The notes beneath the pieces were generated by a model, which searched no databases, was not told the origin of the DNA, and was given only the letters and a program-made list of their open reading frames with translations. The position numbers and the translations under genes were made by a program. From Bacillota bacterium (GTDB lineage: Bacteria; Bacillota; Dethiobacteria; DTU022), in assembly GCA_030611385.1 (NCBI GenBank), contig JAUWPV010000006.1, positions 22,672 through 86,671 of the forward strand: DNA of 64,000 nucleotides, in the 5' to 3' direction. Of the stretch, positions 62,825-64,000 are shown piece by piece; position 1 is the first letter of the stretch; the number at the start of each line of letters is the position of its first letter.

Positions 62825-63822
62825 CTCAAGAAATCGTTTGTAAAGGCTTTATCCAAATCCGGGAGTTCATTAATCAGCCCGTGTTCATAAAGCCAGTAAC
62901 CGTAAGCATCCCATGTTTCTTTTTTCTGCAGTCCCCATATTTCGGCATCGGCCCGGTACTTATCGGCAAGCCATATTTGGCTGGTCATAACCAGTTTTTC
63001 GTCCAGTTCGGGAGCGTGAGCAAGTAGGCTGCGGGCAGCCTCCTCAGGATTTTCGATAGCCAGCTGGTAGCCCCTGGAAGTGGCGCGCATGAACCGTTCG
63101 ATCAGCGCGGGATCTTCAGCAATTAGTTTTTCACCGGTAATCAGCACCGGGGTGTAATAATCTAAGGCCGGATCTTCCAGGCTCAGCTCGATAAAATTCA
63201 GTTCCATTCCTTTCAATTCCGCCTTTATTCCGGTCCAGCCGTAATAGATCCAGGCAAAATCAGCCTGCCGCTCAATGACGATTAATGAATCGACTTCGCC
63301 GGTAGTAATAATGTCTACTGTTTCAAAATCGGCACCGTAGCGGTCCATCAGTGCTTTAATTGTCGCTTCTTCAACCGGTGAACCCCAGCCGCCATAGCGC
63401 TTGCCCGCGAAATCAGCGGGTGTTACAATACCGCTTTCTTTCAGGGAGGCGAAACCGGAAGTATTATGCTGGATAATAGCGGCAATGGATACAACCGGCA
63501 TTTTGCTTAAACGAGCGTAAGTGATCTCTTCCTGGTAGCTAACCCCGAAGTGAGCCTGGTCCGCAGCAACCATTGCCACAACGCTGCCCGGGGCCTGGAT
63601 TATTTCCACCTCCAACCTTTCCTCCTGGTAATATCCCTTATCCATTGCTGCATAGAGTCCGCTGTAGTTAGTATTTGGTGACCAGTCGAGCAGTATTGTG
63701 ACTTTGTCCGACCCGGCGGGATCATCGGCCTGACATCCCACAGTCAGCATAAGGATTGAGATCAGCATCGAACAAGCCAGGAAAATCAATAAATACTTTT
63801 CATTCAGTTTACGCATAATCAA
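62821..63822 (-). CDS. ABC transporter substrate-binding lipoprotein (NMT1/THI5-like)
   Basis: A 333-residue lipoprotein. A signal sequence with lipobox LTVGC (about residue 30) precedes an NMT1/THI5-like binding domain (VTILLDWSPNTNYSGLYAAMDKGYYQEERLEVEI, DFAGKRYGGWGSPVEEATIKALMDRYG). Proteins of this type bind the thiamine precursor HMP (formylaminopyrimidine relatives) or aromatic sulfonates. The nearby thiamine pyrophosphokinase favours a thiamine precursor. The start is TTG 63822, overlapping the permease stop, or ATG 63816. Confidence 0.85.
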   Translation of the reverse strand: MIMRKLNEKYLLIFLACSMLISILMLTVGCQADDPAGSDKVTILLDWSPNTNYSGLYAAMDKGYYQEERLEVEIIQAPGSVVAMVAADQAHFGVSYQEEITYARLSKMPVVSIAAIIQHNTSGFASLKESGIVTPADFAGKRYGGWGSPVEEATIKALMDRYGADFETVDIITTGEVDSLIVIERQADFAWIYYGWTGIKAELKGMELNFIELSLEDPALDYYTPVLITGEKLIAEDPALIERFMRATSRGYQLAIENPEEAARSLLAHAPELDEKLVMTSQIWLADKYRADAEIWGLQKKETWDAYGYWLYEHGLINELPDLDKAFTNDFLR

Positions 63823-64000
63823 TCACCCCTCCATTGAATCTTTTGTTTTCTCTGCCAGGGCATGGCCAGCCACCCGGACAGTTCAACCAGCTTAAACAGG
63901 GTCAGGCTTAAGATAACAACCACAATAATCGACGCAAACAGGTAGCTGGTGCGAAAAGAATGCATTGATCGCAGCATATAAATACCGAGACCGGCTCTTG
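63819..64000 (-). CDS. ABC transporter permease, C-terminal part (cut by window end)
   Basis: The minus-strand frame ends at TGA 63821-63819, encoding about 60 residues. RAGLGIYMLRSMHSF is followed by one transmembrane helix (TSYLFASIIVVVILSLTLFKLVEL) and a basic tail. This is the usual end of BPD-type permeases. It completes the importer with the two genes downstream of it on this strand. Confidence 0.75.
   Translation of the reverse strand, partial: RAGLGIYMLRSMHSFRTSYLFASIIVVVILSLTLFKLVELSGWLAMPWQRKQKIQWRGD

Noticed and set aside
1..64000. CRISPR arrays, rRNA and tRNA genes
   Set aside because: No regularly spaced repeats and no recognisable rRNA or tRNA sequence were seen on reading through the window.

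Overview
The window looks like chromosome from a strictly anaerobic, low-to-moderate G+C Gram-positive-type bacterium (Bacillota, Clostridia-like, perhaps a syntrophic or acetogenic lineage). The evidence is strong Shine-Dalgarno sites with frequent TTG/GTG starts, a LiaF-sensor-regulator operon, an LCP cell-wall ligase, a phosphotransbutyrylase/butyrate kinase pair, a split glycine decarboxylase (gcvPA/gcvPB), a flavodiiron protein, and a selenocysteine formate dehydrogenase fed by NuoE/NuoF-type subunits. The assignment is an inference; no rRNA or other phylogenetic marker is present.

Layout. 0-8 kb: FAD oxidoreductase, cysteine-desulfurase-like enzyme, NIF3 family protein, a frameshifted ADP-forming acyl-CoA synthetase (minus strand), signal peptidase I and homoserine dehydrogenase. 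8.2-12.8 kb: LiaF-like/histidine kinase/response regulator operon, an AlkD-like DNA glycosylase and an LCP protein with an acidic Pro-rich tail. 12.8-25.3 kb: a defence island in two parts. The first part (about 3.8 kb, A+T-rich) lies between two copies of a 54-bp direct repeat. It holds a frameshifted membrane/TPR gene, a DUF2971 gene, a putative PD-(D/E)XK nuclease-like protein and a tiny membrane gene interrupted by TAG. The second part is a type I restriction-modification operon hsdM-hsdS-RT-rhuM-hsdR. In it a reverse transcriptase with a YRDD active site is translationally coupled to hsdS, and a rhuM gene sits between the RT and hsdR, beside what looks like a remnant of the hsdR 5' end.

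25.4-39.3 kb: Tex, butyrate kinase and phosphotransbutyrylase, a cupin, an aromatic amino-acid decarboxylase, an RND exporter with an unusually large insert and a TetR operator in its promoter, the likely cognate TetR regulator, a flavodiiron protein, a second cupin, and a membrane-anchored trypsin-like protease with no standard start codon. 39.6-57.0 kb is a metabolic block: NuoE/NuoF plus selenoprotein formate dehydrogenase; a tandem glycine riboswitch and gcvT-H-PA-PB; two radical SAM proteins resembling LipS1/LipS2; a LipM-type octanoyltransferase; dihydrolipoyl dehydrogenase; and a second NuoE/NuoF/NuoG-like set with no catalytic subunit. Together these could interconvert formate, CO2, glycine and NADH while making their own lipoyl cofactor. 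57.1-64 kb: HAD phosphatase, sirtuin, a CstA fragment, GNAT, CBS and aminotransferase genes, thiamine pyrophosphokinase, and a minus-strand ABC importer resembling the thiamine-precursor ThiXYZ type, cut by the window end.

The most interesting items are the RT-bearing type I R-M operon with its repeat-bounded companion module, the formate/glycine/lipoate block with its orphan NuoEFG-like module, and several genes that need non-standard decoding or are broken (UGA-Sec, in-frame TAG, frameshifts, apparent ATC start).
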